Shown here piece by piece: positions 28,830-40,486 of a DNA stretch of 64,000 nucleotides; position 1 is the first letter of the stretch; the number at the start of each line of letters is the position of its first letter. This stretch comes from Xenorhabdus cabanillasii (GTDB taxonomy: Bacteria; Pseudomonadota; Gammaproteobacteria; Enterobacterales; Enterobacteriaceae). Both the position numbers and the translations under genes were made by a program. The stretch is from contig NZ_QTUB01000001.1 in the NCBI RefSeq assembly GCF_003386665.1, positions 2,480,001 to 2,544,000 of the forward strand. Reading direction: 5' to 3'. The notes beneath the pieces are model-generated. The model was not told the DNA's origin. It made no database searches and saw only the letters and a program-made list of their open reading frames with translations.

Positions 28830-29957
28830 GTGAAAATTTTAGTTGATGAAAATATGCCTTATGCTGAGCAACTCTTTAATCAATTAGGGGAAGTTCAGCC
28901 AATTCCGGGCCGCCCTGTGCCGGAGGGAGTTCTGGAACATGCAGATGCCTTTATGGTTCGCTCTGTCACTAAAGTTAATGAGTCCTTGCTAAAAGGCAGC
29001 CCGGTAAAATTTATCGGTACTGCTACTGCCGGAATAGATCATGTTGATCAGCAATGGTTGAAGCAGACAGGCATTGGTTTCTCTGCTGCTCCCGGATGTA
29101 ATGCAATTGCTGTCGTTGAATATGTCTTTTCTGCATTGATGGTATTGGCAGAGCAGGATCAGTTTCAACTGAAAGATAAAACTGTCGGCATTGTTGGTGT
29201 CGGTAATGTCGGAGGACGTCTGGCTGACCGACTGGCTGCTTTGGGCGTGAAGACCTTACTGTGTGATCCACCTCGTGCCGATCGGGGAGATGAAGGCGAA
29301 TTCTGGCCTTTGGAAAAGTTGGTCAGAGAAGCAGATATTCTGACGTTCCATACGCCGCTTAACACATCAGGCCTTTATCAAACTTATCATTTAGCAGATG
29401 CAAAATTACTCTCTTCTCTGCCGGACAACCGAATTTTAATCAATGCCAGCCGTGGCGAAGTGGTTGATAACCAGGCACTGTTATCAGCGCTGCAAAATGG
29501 GAAAAAATTACGTGTCGTACTTGATGTCTGGGAACCAGAGCCTAACCTTTCATTACCTTTGCTGGATTTGGTTGATATCGGTACACCGCATATTGCGGGA
29601 TACACTCTGGAAGGTAAGGCTCGTGGTACAACTCAGGTTTTTGAGGCGTATTGTGAATTCCTGGGAAAACCACAGAAGACAGAATTGTCTGAGCTGTTGC
29701 CTGAGTCTGATTTCAGCCATATCACAGTTCATGGCGAAGTGACACAAAGCATTCTGAAGCGCTTGATGCATTTAGTGTATGATGTGCGCCGTGATGATAC
29801 ACCATTACGTCAGGCAGCCGGGCAGGATGGTGCTTTTGACCAGTTGCGGAGAAATTATCCGGAACGTCGGGAGTGGTCTTCCCTGACAGTATATTGTGAC
29901 TCAGAAAGCAGTGCTCAATTACTATCCGAAATTGGGTTTAATGCTAAGTTGATTTAA
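28830..29957 (+). CDS. pdxB: Erythronate-4-phosphate dehydrogenase PdxB
   Basis: The second step of the DXP-dependent pyridoxal phosphate pathway. It is a D-isomer 2-hydroxyacid dehydrogenase with NAD-binding [17 protein letters not shown] and the C-terminal PdxB dimerisation domain ([32 protein letters not shown]). A GTG at 28830 gives [11 protein letters not shown], the family N-terminus; an ATG three codons upstream is also possible. At 375 residues it is near the 378 of E. coli. usg follows after 72 bases. Confidence 0.94.
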   Translation: MKILVDENMPYAEQLFNQLGEVQPIPGRPVPEGVLEHADAFMVRSVTKVNESLLKGSPVKFIGTATAGIDHVDQQWLKQTGIGFSAAPGCNAIAVVEYVFSALMVLAEQDQFQLKDKTVGIVGVGNVGGRLADRLAALGVKTLLCDPPRADRGDEGEFWPLEKLVREADILTFHTPLNTSGLYQTYHLADAKLLSSLPDNRILINASRGEVVDNQALLSALQNGKKLRVVLDVWEPEPNLSLPLLDLVDIGTPHIAGYTLEGKARGTTQVFEAYCEFLGKPQKTELSELLPESDFSHITVHGEVTQSILKRLMHLVYDVRRDDTPLRQAAGQDGAFDQLRRNYPERREWSSLTVYCDSESSAQLLSEIGFNAKLI

Positions 29958-30029
29958 CGCAGGCAGAGGTTTTTGCCTGTTACCAAAATAAAAAAGCAGT
30001 GGAATAAAAAAGAAGTGGAGAAAACCAAC

Positions 30030-31040
30030 ATGTCAGAAGGTTGGAATATTGCGCTCTTGGGTGCAACGGGCGCAGTAGGTGAAGCGATATTGGCGTTATT
30101 GCAGGAACGCCAGTTTCCGGTTGGTGAACTGCATCTTCTTGCCAGTGAGCAAAGTGTCGGGAAAATCCAGCGTGTTAACGGCAAAAATGTCACTGTTCAT
30201 AATGCCGCAGAATTTGACTGGTCACAGGTACAGCTCGCATTTTTTGCTGTGGGTATGGAAGTGACAGCACAATATATTACAACCGCGACAGAAGCGGGTT
30301 GTCTGGTTATTGACAGCAGTGGGTTGTTTGCGACAGAGCCGGATGTTCCGTTGGTTGTCCCGACAGTGAACCCGTATGCTTTAGCTGAATATCGTAACCG
30401 TAACATTATTGCAGTTGCCGATAGTGCTACAAGTCAGGTGCTGACGGCTATCAAGCCGTTAATTGATGCTGCGGGTATTGCTCGTTTACAGCTGACCAAT
30501 ATATTGCCTGTTTCCGTACATGGTAAAGCTGCCATTGAAGAGTTGGCAGGGCAAAGTGCTCGCTTATTGAATGGTATTCCGCCTGATGAAGGGCGTTTCA
30601 GTAAACAATTGGCTTTTAACTTGTTACCTCTATTGCCTGATGCTGAGGGCACGATACGCGAAGAGCGTCGTATCGTCGATCAAGTGCGCAGGATATTGCA
30701 GGATGAAGGTTTGCCTGTTTCAGTGAGTTGTGTTCAATCTTCCGTGTTTTACGGTATTGCCCAGATGGTTAATCTGGAAACACTGCGTCCGGTTGGTGTA
30801 GAAGAAGCGCGTGGAGAATTTGAACGTCTTGAAGAAATTCAGCTCTCGGAAGAGGGCGATTATCCGACTCAGGTTACAGATGCATCAGGTACTGATGGGT
30901 TGAGTATCGGTTGTTTGCGTAATGATTATGGAATGCCGGAGATGTTACAGTTCTGGTCTGTTACCGATAATATCCGCTTTGGCGGTGCTCTGATGGCGGT
31001 TGAAATCGCAGAAAAACTGATGCAGGAGCAATTTTACTGA
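30030..31040 (+). CDS. usg: Usg, aspartate-semialdehyde dehydrogenase-like protein
   Basis: A 336-residue protein colinear with E. coli Usg (337). The N-terminal NADP-binding motif is [14 protein letters not shown]. Where true aspartate-semialdehyde dehydrogenases have the catalytic Cys, this protein reads [11 protein letters not shown], so it lacks the nucleophile and is probably not an active Asd. Its role is unknown. The start at 30030 ([14 protein letters not shown]) has GTGGAGAA upstream. Its stop overlaps the truA start by one base. Confidence 0.9.
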   Translation: MSEGWNIALLGATGAVGEAILALLQERQFPVGELHLLASEQSVGKIQRVNGKNVTVHNAAEFDWSQVQLAFFAVGMEVTAQYITTATEAGCLVIDSSGLFATEPDVPLVVPTVNPYALAEYRNRNIIAVADSATSQVLTAIKPLIDAAGIARLQLTNILPVSVHGKAAIEELAGQSARLLNGIPPDEGRFSKQLAFNLLPLLPDAEGTIREERRIVDQVRRILQDEGLPVSVSCVQSSVFYGIAQMVNLETLRPVGVEEARGEFERLEEIQLSEEGDYPTQVTDASGTDGLSIGCLRNDYGMPEMLQFWSVTDNIRFGGALMAVEIAEKLMQEQFY

Positions 31041-31879
31041 TGTCTGCTACAGAACTGAATCAGTCTGTGCCAGAAGCAAAAAAAGTGAAAATTGCACTGG
31101 GGATTGAATATGACGGCAGCCGCTATTATGGTTGGCAGCGTCAGCAAGAAGTCAGAAGTGTACAGGGATGTTTGGAAAAAGCACTGTCAAAAGTGGCAGA
31201 TGAACCTGTTTCTGTTTTCTGTGCGGGCAGAACGGATGCAGGTGTTCACGCAACCGGGCAGGTAGTGCATTTTGAAACGTCAGCACAACGTAAAGATGCA
31301 GCATGGACAATGGGAGTTAATACTTATTTGCCGCCGGACATTGCCGTACGTTGGGTAAAAATGGTCGATGATGAATTTCATGCTCGTTTCAGTGCAACGG
31401 CACGTCGGTATCGGTATGTTATCTTCAACCATCGTTACCGTCCTGCGGTACTGGCGAAAGGTGTCACGCATTTTCACTACCCGCTGGACGAGAAAAAAAT
31501 GCATGAAGCGGCACAATGTCTGCTGGGAGAGAATGACTTCACTTCTTTCAGGGCAGTACAGTGTCAGTCCAACTCGCCGTGGCGTAATTTGATGCATATT
31601 AATGTCAGTCGTCATGGGTATTATGTTGTTGTGGATATCAAGGCCAATGCTTTTGTTCATCATATGGTGCGCAATATTGTTGGCAGCTTGTTGGAAATTG
31701 GTTGTGGTAATCAGGGTATCCAATGGATGGCTGAATTGCTGGCGCTGAAAGATCGGACAAAAGCAGCCGCAACAGCTAAAGCTGAAGGGCTATATTTAGT
31801 CGCAGTGGATTATCCTGTTCATTTTGGCTTGCCTGAGCCTGTTATGGGGCCGTTGTTTTTGGCCGATGAATTAATCTGA
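31040..31879 (+). CDS. truA: tRNA pseudouridine(38-40) synthase TruA
   Basis: TruA converts uridines 38-40 in the tRNA anticodon stem to pseudouridine. The catalytic Asp lies in [18 protein letters not shown]. Other family motifs are [12 protein letters not shown] and [17 protein letters not shown]. Length is 279 residues. It is translationally coupled to usg through a TGATG overlap. Confidence 0.95.
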   Translation: MSATELNQSVPEAKKVKIALGIEYDGSRYYGWQRQQEVRSVQGCLEKALSKVADEPVSVFCAGRTDAGVHATGQVVHFETSAQRKDAAWTMGVNTYLPPDIAVRWVKMVDDEFHARFSATARRYRYVIFNHRYRPAVLAKGVTHFHYPLDEKKMHEAAQCLLGENDFTSFRAVQCQSNSPWRNLMHINVSRHGYYVVVDIKANAFVHHMVRNIVGSLLEIGCGNQGIQWMAELLALKDRTKAAATAKAEGLYLVAVDYPVHFGLPEPVMGPLFLADELI

Positions 31880-31924
31880 TACTTTCGAATGATGACAGGG
31901 ATGTTGAGCATAACGAGGAATATT

Positions 31925-32614
31925 ATGGAGTTGTTTACTCATTTTATTGATTTCGCGAAGTTCATTGTCGATTTTATTTTACACATTGATGCTCACTTGG
32001 CCGAATTAGTTGCTGATTATGGTTATTGGGTATACGGCATCTTATTTTTAATCGTATTTTGTGAGACGGGACTGGTGGTTACACCATTCCTGCCGGGAGA
32101 TTCTCTGCTATTTGTAGCGGGAGCACTATCGGCATTAGATTCTAACGACCTTAACGTGCATATTATAGTCGCGTTGATCATCATTGCGGCCATTATTGGT
32201 GATGCCATAAACTATACTATTGGGCGTATTTTCGGTGAGAAATTGTTTAATAACCCGGATTCCAGGATTTTTCGCCGTAGCTATCTGGATAAAACCCATC
32301 AGTTTTATGAAAAACATGGTGGAAAAGCAATAATTCTGGCGCGATTTGTGCCAATAATCCGAACATTTGCGCCATTTGTTGCCGGGATGGGGAAAATGTC
32401 TTACCGCCATTTTGCTGCTTATAATGTCATTGGCGCATTTGTATGGGTATTATTGTTCACTTACGCTGGTTATTTGTTCGGTGATATGCCGATTGTTCAG
32501 AATAATCTGAAGCTATTGATTGTTGCAATTATCTTTATTTCTATTCTGCCTGGGGTTATTGAAATTTGGCGTCATCGCCGTGCTGCTTCTAAAAAAACGG
32601 TAGATAATAATTAG
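31925..32614 (+). CDS. dedA: DedA-family inner-membrane protein DedA
   Basis: A 229-residue DedA/VTT-domain protein with the family motifs [17 protein letters not shown] and [29 protein letters not shown]. DedA proteins are needed for membrane homeostasis and include lipid flippases. The start at 31925 ([10 protein letters not shown]) is set by a GAGGA seven bases upstream; an extension to 31889 is possible but unsupported. It lies between truA and accD as in E. coli. Confidence 0.93.
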   Translation: MELFTHFIDFAKFIVDFILHIDAHLAELVADYGYWVYGILFLIVFCETGLVVTPFLPGDSLLFVAGALSALDSNDLNVHIIVALIIIAAIIGDAINYTIGRIFGEKLFNNPDSRIFRRSYLDKTHQFYEKHGGKAIILARFVPIIRTFAPFVAGMGKMSYRHFAAYNVIGAFVWVLLFTYAGYLFGDMPIVQNNLKLLIVAIIFISILPGVIEIWRHRRAASKKTVDNN

Positions 32615-32766
32615 ATAATCATCAAACAGGTTTGAGCAGTTTTTTGTCCACACTGTTATAGCATTGTGGTTTAATGGCACGTAAAACATAAAGCTGGCAC
32701 ATACCCAAGCATACCAAACATGCAGTGTTAAAAGTGTGTGCCAGAATCAGACGGAAAGGTTCATTA

Positions 32767-33711
32767 ATGAGCTGGATTGAAAAAATTCTAAATAAAAGCA
32801 AAATAATGCAAACTCGTAAGGCTAGTATTCCTGAAGGAGTTTGGACAAAATGCGACAGTTGCAGTCAGGTACTTTACCGCGCTGAGTTAGAGCGTAATCT
32901 TGAAGTGTGTCCGAAATGTGACCACCATATGCGAATTTCTGCCCGTCAGCGTTTGCAGGCATTTCTGGATAAAGGAAACACAACAGAGTTAGGCAGTGAA
33001 TTGGAGCCTAAAGATATCCTGAAATTCCGCGACATTAAAAAATACAAAGATCGTTTGGCTGCGGCTCAGAAGCAAACTCAGGAAAAAGATGCCCTGATCG
33101 TGATGAAAGGGACACTACACGATATGCCAGTGGTGGCTGGTGCATTTGAGTTTAACTTTATGGGAGGTTCAATGGGTTCAGTTGTGGGAGCACGTTTTGT
33201 TCGCGCAGTTGAACAGGCGTTGGAAGACAATTGCCCATTCGTCTGCTTTGCTTCCAGTGGTGGAGCACGTATGCAGGAAGCGCTGATGTCGCTGATGCAG
33301 ATGGCAAAAACCAGTGCTGCGTTGGCGAAAATGCAGGATCGGGGTTTGCCTTATATCTGTGTTCTGACTAACCCGACAATGGGGGGAGTGACCGCCAGTA
33401 TGGGGATGCTGGGCGATATCAATATAGCAGAGCCTAAGGCACTGATTGGTTTTGCAGGCCCACGGGTTATTGAACAAACCGTACGTGAAAAATTACCGGA
33501 AGGTTTCCAGCGCAGTGAGTTTCTGCTGGAAAAAGGAGCAATTGATATGATTGTACGTCGCCCGGAAATGCGGGAAAAAATTGCCAACCTGCTTGCAATG
33601 CTGACTCACCAGCCACAACCCGGTACGAAGACAGAGGCGACAAAAATTGTTGCCGAACCTGCTGACGTTGAAGTTGACACAAACATCAATCCTGATAAAG
33701 AAGATGTCTGA
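32767..33711 (+). CDS. accD: Acetyl-CoA carboxylase carboxyltransferase subunit beta AccD
   Basis: With AccA it moves the carboxyl group from biotin to acetyl-CoA. The N-terminal Cys4 zinc ribbon is visible ([29 protein letters not shown]), and the carboxyltransferase core contains [16 protein letters not shown] and [17 protein letters not shown]. Length is 314 residues, with a C-terminal tail about 10 longer than in E. coli. The start at 32767 (MSWIEKIL) matches the family, with AAAGG upstream. The end overlaps folC by 8 bases. Confidence 0.95.
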   Translation: MSWIEKILNKSKIMQTRKASIPEGVWTKCDSCSQVLYRAELERNLEVCPKCDHHMRISARQRLQAFLDKGNTTELGSELEPKDILKFRDIKKYKDRLAAAQKQTQEKDALIVMKGTLHDMPVVAGAFEFNFMGGSMGSVVGARFVRAVEQALEDNCPFVCFASSGGARMQEALMSLMQMAKTSAALAKMQDRGLPYICVLTNPTMGGVTASMGMLGDINIAEPKALIGFAGPRVIEQTVREKLPEGFQRSEFLLEKGAIDMIVRRPEMREKIANLLAMLTHQPQPGTKTEATKIVAEPADVEVDTNINPDKEDV

Positions 33712-35017
33712 TATTTTACAAACTCCTCAAGCCACGTCGTCATTGATGACGTGGCTTTCCTATCTTGGAAATCTGCATTCGAAAGCTATTGATATGGGGC
33801 TTGAACGTGTAGGTACACTCGCCAGGCAGTTGGATCTGTTACATCCGGCCCCGAAAGTTATTACGGTGTCCGGCACGAATGGCAAAGGTACAACCTGTCA
33901 TACCCTTGAATCCATTTTTCTGGCTGCTGGTCTGAGAGTGGGGGTGTATAGTTCACCGCATTTGGTGCGTTATACCGAACGGGTACGTATTCAGGGTAAT
34001 GAACCGACAGAGCAGGATTTTTGCCGTGTCTTTGCGGATATTGAAGCTCAGCGAGGTGATATTTCCTTAACCTATTTTGAATACGGTACATTGGCAGCAT
34101 TGCAGCTTTTTAAAGAAGCTGACCTTGATATTGTGATCCTTGAAGTAGGCTTAGGTGGCCGTTTGGATGCGACTAATATTGTGGATGCTGATGTTGCGGC
34201 GATCACCAGTATTGCGCTGGATCATACAGACTGGCTCGGAGCAGATCGCGAACATATCGGGCGTGAGAAAGCGGGTATTTTCCGTCGTGATCACTTTGCT
34301 GTCGTCGGTGAACCTGATATGCCTCACTCCATTGCGGAAGTGGCTAATGAACTGGGCGCAAATTTGTTCCGTCGTGGTGTCGATTGGGACTTTTCACAGG
34401 ATGACTGTTCACGGGATAAAGACAGTTGGCATTGGCAAACAGCGACCCAACAGTTTAAATCGTTGCCTATTCCTAATCTGCCATTGGCTAACGCAGCAAC
34501 GGCAATGGGAGTGATCCACTGCTTGTTGCAGCAGAATGATAAAATCAGTCAGGCTATTGATGAACGCGCACTGCATGAAGGCTTAAAACGTGCCCAGTTG
34601 GCGGGGCGTTTTCAAATTATCAGGGAAAACCCACTGGTCATACTGGATGTGGCGCACAATCCTCATGCGGCCGATTATCTGACACAAAAACTGGCTGAAT
34701 TACCCCGTTCACCGGACAGCAAAATACGGGGAGTTGTCGGTATGCTGCAAGACAAAGACATTGCGGGGACGCTTGCCTGTCTTTCCCGGCAAATTGACGA
34801 ATGGTATTGTGCATCATTACATGAGCTCCGAGGTGCAGAAGCGGAGATGCTGGCTGAACATCTTCCTGGATCGCGGACATTCACGGAAGTGGAACAGGCA
34901 TGGGATCAGGCCATGGAAGACGCATCAGAACAAGATATCATTGTGGTTTGTGGCTCTTTCCATACTGTCGCCCATGTTATGGAATCATTGGAGGAGATGA
35001 AGGGACGTGGCAAGTAA
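33704..35017 (+). CDS. folC: Dihydrofolate synthase / folylpolyglutamate synthase FolC
   Basis: A Mur-ligase-type ATP-dependent enzyme that adds glutamate to dihydropteroate and to folates. The P-loop is [16 protein letters not shown]. Further family motifs are [20 protein letters not shown] and [11 protein letters not shown]. The ATG at 33704 lies inside the accD end, so translation is coupled. Length is 437 residues. Its last bases overlap dedD. Confidence 0.95.
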   Translation: MSDILQTPQATSSLMTWLSYLGNLHSKAIDMGLERVGTLARQLDLLHPAPKVITVSGTNGKGTTCHTLESIFLAAGLRVGVYSSPHLVRYTERVRIQGNEPTEQDFCRVFADIEAQRGDISLTYFEYGTLAALQLFKEADLDIVILEVGLGGRLDATNIVDADVAAITSIALDHTDWLGADREHIGREKAGIFRRDHFAVVGEPDMPHSIAEVANELGANLFRRGVDWDFSQDDCSRDKDSWHWQTATQQFKSLPIPNLPLANAATAMGVIHCLLQQNDKISQAIDERALHEGLKRAQLAGRFQIIRENPLVILDVAHNPHAADYLTQKLAELPRSPDSKIRGVVGMLQDKDIAGTLACLSRQIDEWYCASLHELRGAEAEMLAEHLPGSRTFTEVEQAWDQAMEDASEQDIIVVCGSFHTVAHVMESLEEMKGRGK

Positions 35018-35690
35018 GTTTCAAAATCGTTTAATCGGAACCATCGTTCTTGCGGCACTGAGTGTCATCGTGCTGCCGATGCTGTTTGACGGCGATAAGA
35101 AATACAATGAAGAAAAATTCGCTTCTATTCCATTAGTGCCTAAGCCAGGTGATGAAGAGAATATTGATTCTATTCCGCCACTGACTCAAAGTATGCCATC
35201 TACACCGCCGGAAGGTGCGGCTGAGGCGATGCAGGCACAAACTGAGGAGCAGCAATCAGGAACAGACATGCTGTCTGGTTCTTCAGCGTCGGAATCTGAG
35301 CCGCTGGTTCTACCTCCTGCCACAATCACTAAAGATCCCAGACAGACAAAACCTGAATCTTCCTCTATGCAGAAAGTGGAAACTAAGCCAGAAAGCCGTC
35401 CTGCAAGCCGGCCAGAAGCGAAGCCTCAACCTGTAGAGCAGGCACCACAAGCAGTAGCCTATGTTGTCCAGCTTGGTGCGTTAAAAAATGCAGATAAGGT
35501 AAATGAGATAGTGGCCAGGCTGCGTCTGTCGGGGCATCAGGTTTATACTATCCCTTCTTCTCCGGTACAGGGGCAATTGACCCGGATTTATATCGGGCCT
35601 AACGCCTCAAGGCAGGCTTTGGCATTTGTTTTACCTGAATTGAAAGAGTTAACGGGTTTGCAGGGACAAATCAAAAATTACAAACCATAA
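35007..35690 (+). CDS. dedD: Cell-division SPOR-domain protein DedD
   Basis: A 227-residue septal protein. One N-terminal membrane helix (LIGTIVLAALSVIVLPMLF) is followed by a Pro/Glu-rich periplasmic linker (about residues 45-145). The C-terminal SPOR domain (AYVVQLGALKNADKVNEIVARLRLSGHQVYT) binds denuded peptidoglycan. The GTG at 35007 gives MASKFQNRL, identical to the E. coli N-terminus, and overlaps the folC end by 11 bases. Confidence 0.93.
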   Translation: MASKFQNRLIGTIVLAALSVIVLPMLFDGDKKYNEEKFASIPLVPKPGDEENIDSIPPLTQSMPSTPPEGAAEAMQAQTEEQQSGTDMLSGSSASESEPLVLPPATITKDPRQTKPESSSMQKVETKPESRPASRPEAKPQPVEQAPQAVAYVVQLGALKNADKVNEIVARLRLSGHQVYTIPSSPVQGQLTRIYIGPNASRQALAFVLPELKELTGLQGQIKNYKP

Positions 35691-35813
35691 CAAAAATTGA
35701 TCTTTCATGCGGAGCTGGAGTCTTCCGTGGAAGATCAAAAATCTGATTATAGAGCTGATAAAGGTTAGGATGATAGATTCCTTAATTATTTTTAGCACAG
35801 TGATAAATCTGCT

Positions 35814-35829
35814 ACGCAAACGTTTTCGT
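35814..35829. promoter_or_regulatory. PurR box before cvpA-purF
   Basis: ACGCAAACGTTTTCGT differs from the PurR consensus ACGCAAACGTTTGCGT at one base. It overlaps the -35 region of a promoter whose -10 is probably TAGAAT at 35837-35842. Confidence 0.88.
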
Positions 35830-35883
35830 TTTCTGTTAGAATGCGCCCGGCCTGAGTGTCGGGAGCCTATTTTGGATTAAAAT

Positions 35884-36372
35884 ATGGTCTGGATTGATTA
35901 TACAATTATTGCCATTATTGGTTTCTCTGCACTGGTTAGCTTGATTCGCGGCTTTGTTCGTGAAGCACTTTCTCTGATTACTTGGGGATGTGCTTTCTTT
36001 GTTGCAAGCCACTTTTATACTTATCTGGCGGTTTATTTCACTCGCCTTGAAGATGAGTTGGTGCGTAATGGAGTAGCGATTGCTATCTTATTCATTGCAA
36101 CACTGATCGTTGGCGCAGTAGTAAACTATGTCATTGGTTCACTTGTTCAGCGAACAGGCTTATCAGGTACAGATCGGGTTCTGGGGATCTGTTTTGGGGC
36201 ATTGCGTGGCGTGTTAATTGTTTCTGCCATTCTATTTATTGCGGATTCTTTTACACCACTTCCCAAAAGTGCAGACTGGCAGCAGTCACAACTGATCCCA
36301 CAGTTCAGCCAAATTATCAGGTGGTTTTTTGACTACCTGCAAAATGCGTCGAGTTTCCTACCGGAGAAATAA
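35884..36372 (+). CDS. cvpA: Colicin V production family membrane protein CvpA
   Basis: A 162-residue protein with four hydrophobic segments (for example YTIIAIIGFSALVSLIRGFVREALSLITWG and VAIAILFIATLIVGAVVNYVIG). It is required for colicin V export in E. coli, but its wider role is unclear. It leads a PurR-controlled operon with purF, 32 bases downstream. A GGATTAAA precedes the ATG. Confidence 0.93.
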   Translation: MVWIDYTIIAIIGFSALVSLIRGFVREALSLITWGCAFFVASHFYTYLAVYFTRLEDELVRNGVAIAILFIATLIVGAVVNYVIGSLVQRTGLSGTDRVLGICFGALRGVLIVSAILFIADSFTPLPKSADWQQSQLIPQFSQIIRWFFDYLQNASSFLPEK

Positions 36373-36404
36373 TCCTCTCCGCCTGACTGATGAGGAAAGA
36401 CTAC

Positions 36405-37922
36405 ATGTGCGGTATTGTTGGTATCGTTGGTTTTACATCGGTTAACCAGTCGATTTATGATGCATTAACGGTGCTTCAGCACCGTGGACAAGATGCAGCA
36501 GGTATTGCGACTATTGATGGTAATAATAAGTTCCGTTTACGTAAGGCCAATGGTTTGGTTAAAGATGTGTTTGAAACACGACATATGTTACGTTTACAGG
36601 GGACAATCGGAATAGGGCATGTCCGTTACCCGACAGCGGGTAGTTCCAGTGCTTCTGAAGCACAGCCTTTCTATGTGAATTCTCCTTTTGGTATTACATT
36701 GGCACATAATGGCAATCTGACAAACTCCCATGAATTGAAAAAAATCCTGTTTGAAAATGCCCGCCGCCATGTTAATACCACTTCTGATTCTGAAATCCTG
36801 TTGAATGTTTTTGCTGATGAATTAACCAAATTCCCGCATTTCCCATTAGAGCCAGATAATATTTTCGCGGCAGTAGCGGCAATGCACCGGAAAATTCGTG
36901 GTGCTTATGCCTGTGTTGCTATGATTATTGGGCATGGTCTGGTGGCTTTCCGCGATCCGAACGGTATCCGGCCTCTGGTATTGGGGAAACGCACACTGGC
37001 AGATGGGCGCAGTGAATATATGGTGGCATCAGAAAGTGTGGCACTTGATACCTTAGGGTTTGAGTTCCTGCGGGATGTCGCTTCTGGCGAAGCCATTTAT
37101 ATCACTGAGCAGGGGCAATTATTTACTCGTCAGTGTGCAGATAATCCGTCATTAACACCTTGCCTGTTCGAATTTGTTTATCTTGCCCGTCCTGATTCCT
37201 TTATTGACAAAATTTCTGTCTATAACGCACGGTTACGCATGGGCAGGAAACTGGGTGAAAAAATTGCCCGTGAGTGGGAAGACTTACAGATAGATGTTGT
37301 GATCCCTGTTCCTGAAACATCTTGTGATGTAGCACTGGAGATTGCCCATATTCTGGATAAACCTTACCGTCAGGGATTTGTTAAAAACCGTTATGTCGGA
37401 CGCACTTTTATTATGCCCGGTCAGCAGGAGCGTCGGAAATCAGTCCGGCGTAAACTGAATGCCAACCGCGCAGAATTCCGGGGTAAAAATGTATTGCTGG
37501 TGGATGATTCCATTGTCCGTGGCACGACTTCAGAACAGATTGTGGAATTGGCGCGTGAAGCGGGTGCTAAGAAAGTCTATTTTGCTTCGGCTGCGCCTGA
37601 AGTCCGTTTCCCGAATGTGTATGGGATCGACATGCCAAATGCTAATGAATTAATTGCTCATGGCAGGGAAATCAATGAAATCCGCCAGCTCATTGGTGCT
37701 GATGCGTTGATATACCAAGATCTCGCTGATCTGATCGCTGCGGTGCGTGAAGAAAATCCGGATATTGAAAGATTTGAAGGTTCAGTTTTTGATGGTATCT
37801 ATATCACAAAAGACATTGATCAGATTTATCTCGATTATCTGGAAAATCTGCGTAAGGATGATGCCATGAAATTACGCGGACAGAGCGAAATTGAGAGTTT
37901 AGAAATATATAATGAAGGATGA
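36405..37922 (+). CDS. purF: Amidophosphoribosyltransferase PurF
   Basis: The first committed step of purine synthesis, PRPP plus glutamine to phosphoribosylamine. The N-terminal nucleophile Cys follows the initiator Met (MCGIVGIVG). The glutamine-amidotransferase domain contains HRGQDAAGI and [11 protein letters not shown], and the PRPP-binding motif is [14 protein letters not shown]. Length is 505 residues, as in E. coli. The start at 36405 has GAGGAAAG upstream; the frame is open five codons farther, but the Cys2 requirement fixes the start. Confidence 0.96.
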   Translation: MCGIVGIVGFTSVNQSIYDALTVLQHRGQDAAGIATIDGNNKFRLRKANGLVKDVFETRHMLRLQGTIGIGHVRYPTAGSSSASEAQPFYVNSPFGITLAHNGNLTNSHELKKILFENARRHVNTTSDSEILLNVFADELTKFPHFPLEPDNIFAAVAAMHRKIRGAYACVAMIIGHGLVAFRDPNGIRPLVLGKRTLADGRSEYMVASESVALDTLGFEFLRDVASGEAIYITEQGQLFTRQCADNPSLTPCLFEFVYLARPDSFIDKISVYNARLRMGRKLGEKIAREWEDLQIDVVIPVPETSCDVALEIAHILDKPYRQGFVKNRYVGRTFIMPGQQERRKSVRRKLNANRAEFRGKNVLLVDDSIVRGTTSEQIVELAREAGAKKVYFASAAPEVRFPNVYGIDMPNANELIAHGREINEIRQLIGADALIYQDLADLIAAVREENPDIERFEGSVFDGIYITKDIDQIYLDYLENLRKDDAMKLRGQSEIESLEIYNEG

Positions 37923-37970
37923 TTATATTCCTATTATCATTGAGTTATTTCTAGTATCTCAGAGGGACAC

Positions 37971-38552
37971 ATGAAAAAACTGATCGTCGGGCTGACAGGA
38001 GCAAGTGGTGCGATTTATGGTATCCGGTTACTGCAAGTCTTACAGCCTGTAGAAGATATTGAAACACATTTAGTGATCAGCCAATCAGCCCGACAAACAT
38101 TGGCACTGGAGACTGACTATACTTTGCGGGAAGTTCAGGCTCTTGCCGATGTTGTGCACGATAACCGTAATATCGCTGCCTCTATCTCTTCGGGATCATT
38201 TAAGACATCAGGGATGGTGATTTTACCTTGTTCTATCAAAACATTATCGGGTATTGTGCATAGCTACACGGATGGCTTAATCACCCGTGCCGCAGATGTT
38301 GTCTTGAAAGAAGGGCGTAAATTGGTGTTGGGAGTCAGAGAAACACCATTGCATTTGGGGCACTTAAGGTTAATGACTCAGGTTGCTGAAATAGGGGCAG
38401 TGATAATGCCGCCAGTTCCTGCGTTTTATCACCGCCCTGAGTGTATTCAGGATATTATTGATCAGACAGTTAACCGTGTACTTGATCAGTTTGATATTGA
38501 ATTGCCAGAGGATTTATTCAATCGTTGGCAGGGGGCGAAACTTACTGATTAA
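37971..38552 (+). CDS. ubiX: Flavin prenyltransferase UbiX
   Basis: UbiX makes the prenylated FMN cofactor of the ubiquinone decarboxylase UbiD. Motifs seen are [16 protein letters not shown] (FMN binding), [22 protein letters not shown] and PAFYHRP. Length is 193 residues, with AGAGGGA before the ATG. Its stop overlaps the convergent yfcH stop by four bases, so there is no terminator between the two. Confidence 0.95.
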   Translation: MKKLIVGLTGASGAIYGIRLLQVLQPVEDIETHLVISQSARQTLALETDYTLREVQALADVVHDNRNIAASISSGSFKTSGMVILPCSIKTLSGIVHSYTDGLITRAADVVLKEGRKLVLGVRETPLHLGHLRLMTQVAEIGAVIMPPVPAFYHRPECIQDIIDQTVNRVLDQFDIELPEDLFNRWQGAKLTD

Positions 38553-39463
38553 TGCTGGTTAGCATTTTCCTTTAATAAACTTTTTAAGGCTTCTTCTAAT
38601 TCAAAATAGCGGAAGCCGAATCCAGCTTCTTCCAACCGCTTGGGCACAGCTTGTTGTCCACCTAAAACCAGTTCTGCCGCTGTTCCCATTGCGATTCTTA
38701 ATACAAAAGCAGGTATACGTATAAAAGCGGGGCGATGCAGGACTCTTGCCAATATCGCACTGAACTGATCATTATGAACAGGATAGGGCGCAGTCATATT
38801 GAAAGGGCCGTCCAGTTCTGGAGAAACCAGCAAGTAATAGATGCCACTGACCATATCATCAATATGGATCCACGGCATATATTGTTTGCCACTTCCTATC
38901 GCTCCTCCAAACCCCAAACGGAATAGAGGCAGCATTTTTTTCAGTGCTCCCCCATTACTGGCTAAGACGATACCTGTTCGTAACAGGCATACACGGGTCT
39001 TTTCGCTTTTAGCTTGTAATGCCAGTTTTTCCCAGCGTTCACAGAGCTGGTGAGAGAATTCATCATGGGGAGGATCATTTTCTGAGATAACGGCTTGTCC
39101 CTGATCACCATAATACCCAACGGCTGAACCGGAAATAAAAACAGAAGGAGGAGACTCACCAGCCCGAATTAAAGTGCTTAGCTTTTCAGTTAATTGCCAA
39201 CGACTCTGGCAAAGTTTATTTTTTTGTTCTGGTGTCCAGCGCTTATCAGCGATAGGTTCACCAGCAAGATTGATAACTGCATCAAAATTGTCCAGATTGC
39301 TCTGTTCATTCAATGTCGTCCAGCATTCCACCTTATCACTGAATAAAGAGTAAACCTTTTGCGGAGAACGGCTCAAAATGGTAATGGAGTGGGAGAGTGA
39401 AAGCAATTGATAGATTAGCTTGTGACCTATCAGCCCTGTTCCTCCCGTAACTAAAATATGCAT
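38549..39463 (-). CDS. yfcH: YfcH, NAD-dependent epimerase-like protein (SDR39U1 family)
   Basis: A 304-residue extended SDR protein. The N-terminal [17 protein letters not shown] binds the nucleotide. [25 protein letters not shown] and [12 protein letters not shown] are typical of the YfcH / cell-division-inhibitor SulA-like family. The enzymatic role is unknown. The start at 39463 is set by the family N-terminus and a GGGGGTGG upstream; the open frame runs 30 codons farther. Confidence 0.9.
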   Translation of the reverse strand: MHILVTGGTGLIGHKLIYQLLSLSHSITILSRSPQKVYSLFSDKVECWTTLNEQSNLDNFDAVINLAGEPIADKRWTPEQKNKLCQSRWQLTEKLSTLIRAGESPPSVFISGSAVGYYGDQGQAVISENDPPHDEFSHQLCERWEKLALQAKSEKTRVCLLRTGIVLASNGGALKKMLPLFRLGFGGAIGSGKQYMPWIHIDDMVSGIYYLLVSPELDGPFNMTAPYPVHNDQFSAILARVLHRPAFIRIPAFVLRIAMGTAAELVLGGQQAVPKRLEEAGFGFRYFELEEALKSLLKENANQH

Positions 39464-39492
39464 AACCACCCCCTGTGACCAAAAGTGGATAT

Positions 39493-39548
39493 ACTCTTGT
39501 CTCTCAAGTTTCAGCTTTGTTAGCTGCAACCTGAAATCCATCGGTATA
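39493..39548. repeat. Dispersed repeat element, copy D (minus orientation)
   Basis: The arms GTTTCAG (39509 region) and CTGAAAT (39531 region), with an end CCATCGGTATAAT, are a reversed copy of the element at 18563-18606. It lies just upstream of yfcH. Confidence 0.6.
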
Positions 39549-39659
39549 ATCATTGATGACTATAGCAAGGGATGGTTTATACAGCAGCGAAATATGTTGT
39601 TATCTGTTATCAACATCAAGTTTTAGTGAAAAGTTTCGTTGCTCAACGAATTTCCATCA

Positions 39660-40274
39660 TTATTTGTATGCTGCCTTTGTTGCCGGCCGTTGACCGATAT
39701 TTTCGAGCCATTTTTCAACAGCAGGGTAATCCTGCAAATTAATTTTTTGATATTCATAACACAGCGCCCACGGATAGGTGGCGATATCAGCGATACTGTA
39801 TTCATTGCCGCCAAGATACGGTGTTTTTTCCAATTGGGTATTCAGTACCTTGTATAAACGCTGAGTTTCTGTCACATAGCGGTTTATCGCATAGGGTACG
39901 ACTTCTGGGGCATAACGATTGAAATGGTGGTTTTGCCCAAGCATCGGGCCGAATCCGGCCACTTGCCAGAATAGCCATTGTTGCTGTTGAATGCGTTCCC
40001 GTTCATTCTGGCTCAGAAATTTCCCGGTTTTTTCTGCCAGATAGAGCAAGATAGCTCCTGATTCGAAAATAGATATAGGCTCCCCTCCATCAGCAGGCTC
40101 ATGATCGACAATTGCAGGGATCTTGTTATTGGGTGAGATGGCTAAAAATTCCGGGGTAAATTGTTCGTCAGCACCAATATTGACCGGATGAGTGGTATAA
40201 GGGAGACCTGTTTCTTCAAGGAACAGTGAAATTTTATAGCCGTTAGGTGTAGGAGCGTAGTATAGATCTATCAT
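39660..40274 (-). CDS. yfcG: Glutathione-dependent disulfide-bond oxidoreductase YfcG
   Basis: A 204-residue GST-fold protein of the Nu class. The N-terminal thioredoxin-like domain (MIDLYYAPTPNGYKISLFLEE) has the Thr-Pro-Asn site used for glutathione. The conserved PNNKIPAIVDHEPADGG and LFWQVAGFGPMLGQNHHFN match E. coli YfcG. It reduces disulfides with glutathione. It ends about ten residues earlier than the E. coli protein (215). Confidence 0.92.
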   Translation of the reverse strand: MIDLYYAPTPNGYKISLFLEETGLPYTTHPVNIGADEQFTPEFLAISPNNKIPAIVDHEPADGGEPISIFESGAILLYLAEKTGKFLSQNERERIQQQQWLFWQVAGFGPMLGQNHHFNRYAPEVVPYAINRYVTETQRLYKVLNTQLEKTPYLGGNEYSIADIATYPWALCYEYQKINLQDYPAVEKWLENIGQRPATKAAYK

Positions 40275-40486
40275 ATAACCTCTAGTAATAATAATGTTAG
40301 GATAAATGTTAATTTCATTACATTAGCATTGATTTTGTTTGGCTGTAAAATGCCATCGATCCTCCATAGCTGTGTGAGTGGATTTATTTTTCCGGTCAGG
40401 TGCGATCCATGATTTTAAAAGTTGTTGATAGAAAGGCCGTCACAGCAGGAGTTAGGCTCATAGATTATTTAGTAAAGGTTTCTAGG

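Noticed and set aside
30030..31040. Functional aspartate-semialdehyde dehydrogenase
   Set aside because: The catalytic Cys is missing, and the context (pdxB-usg-truA) identifies Usg.
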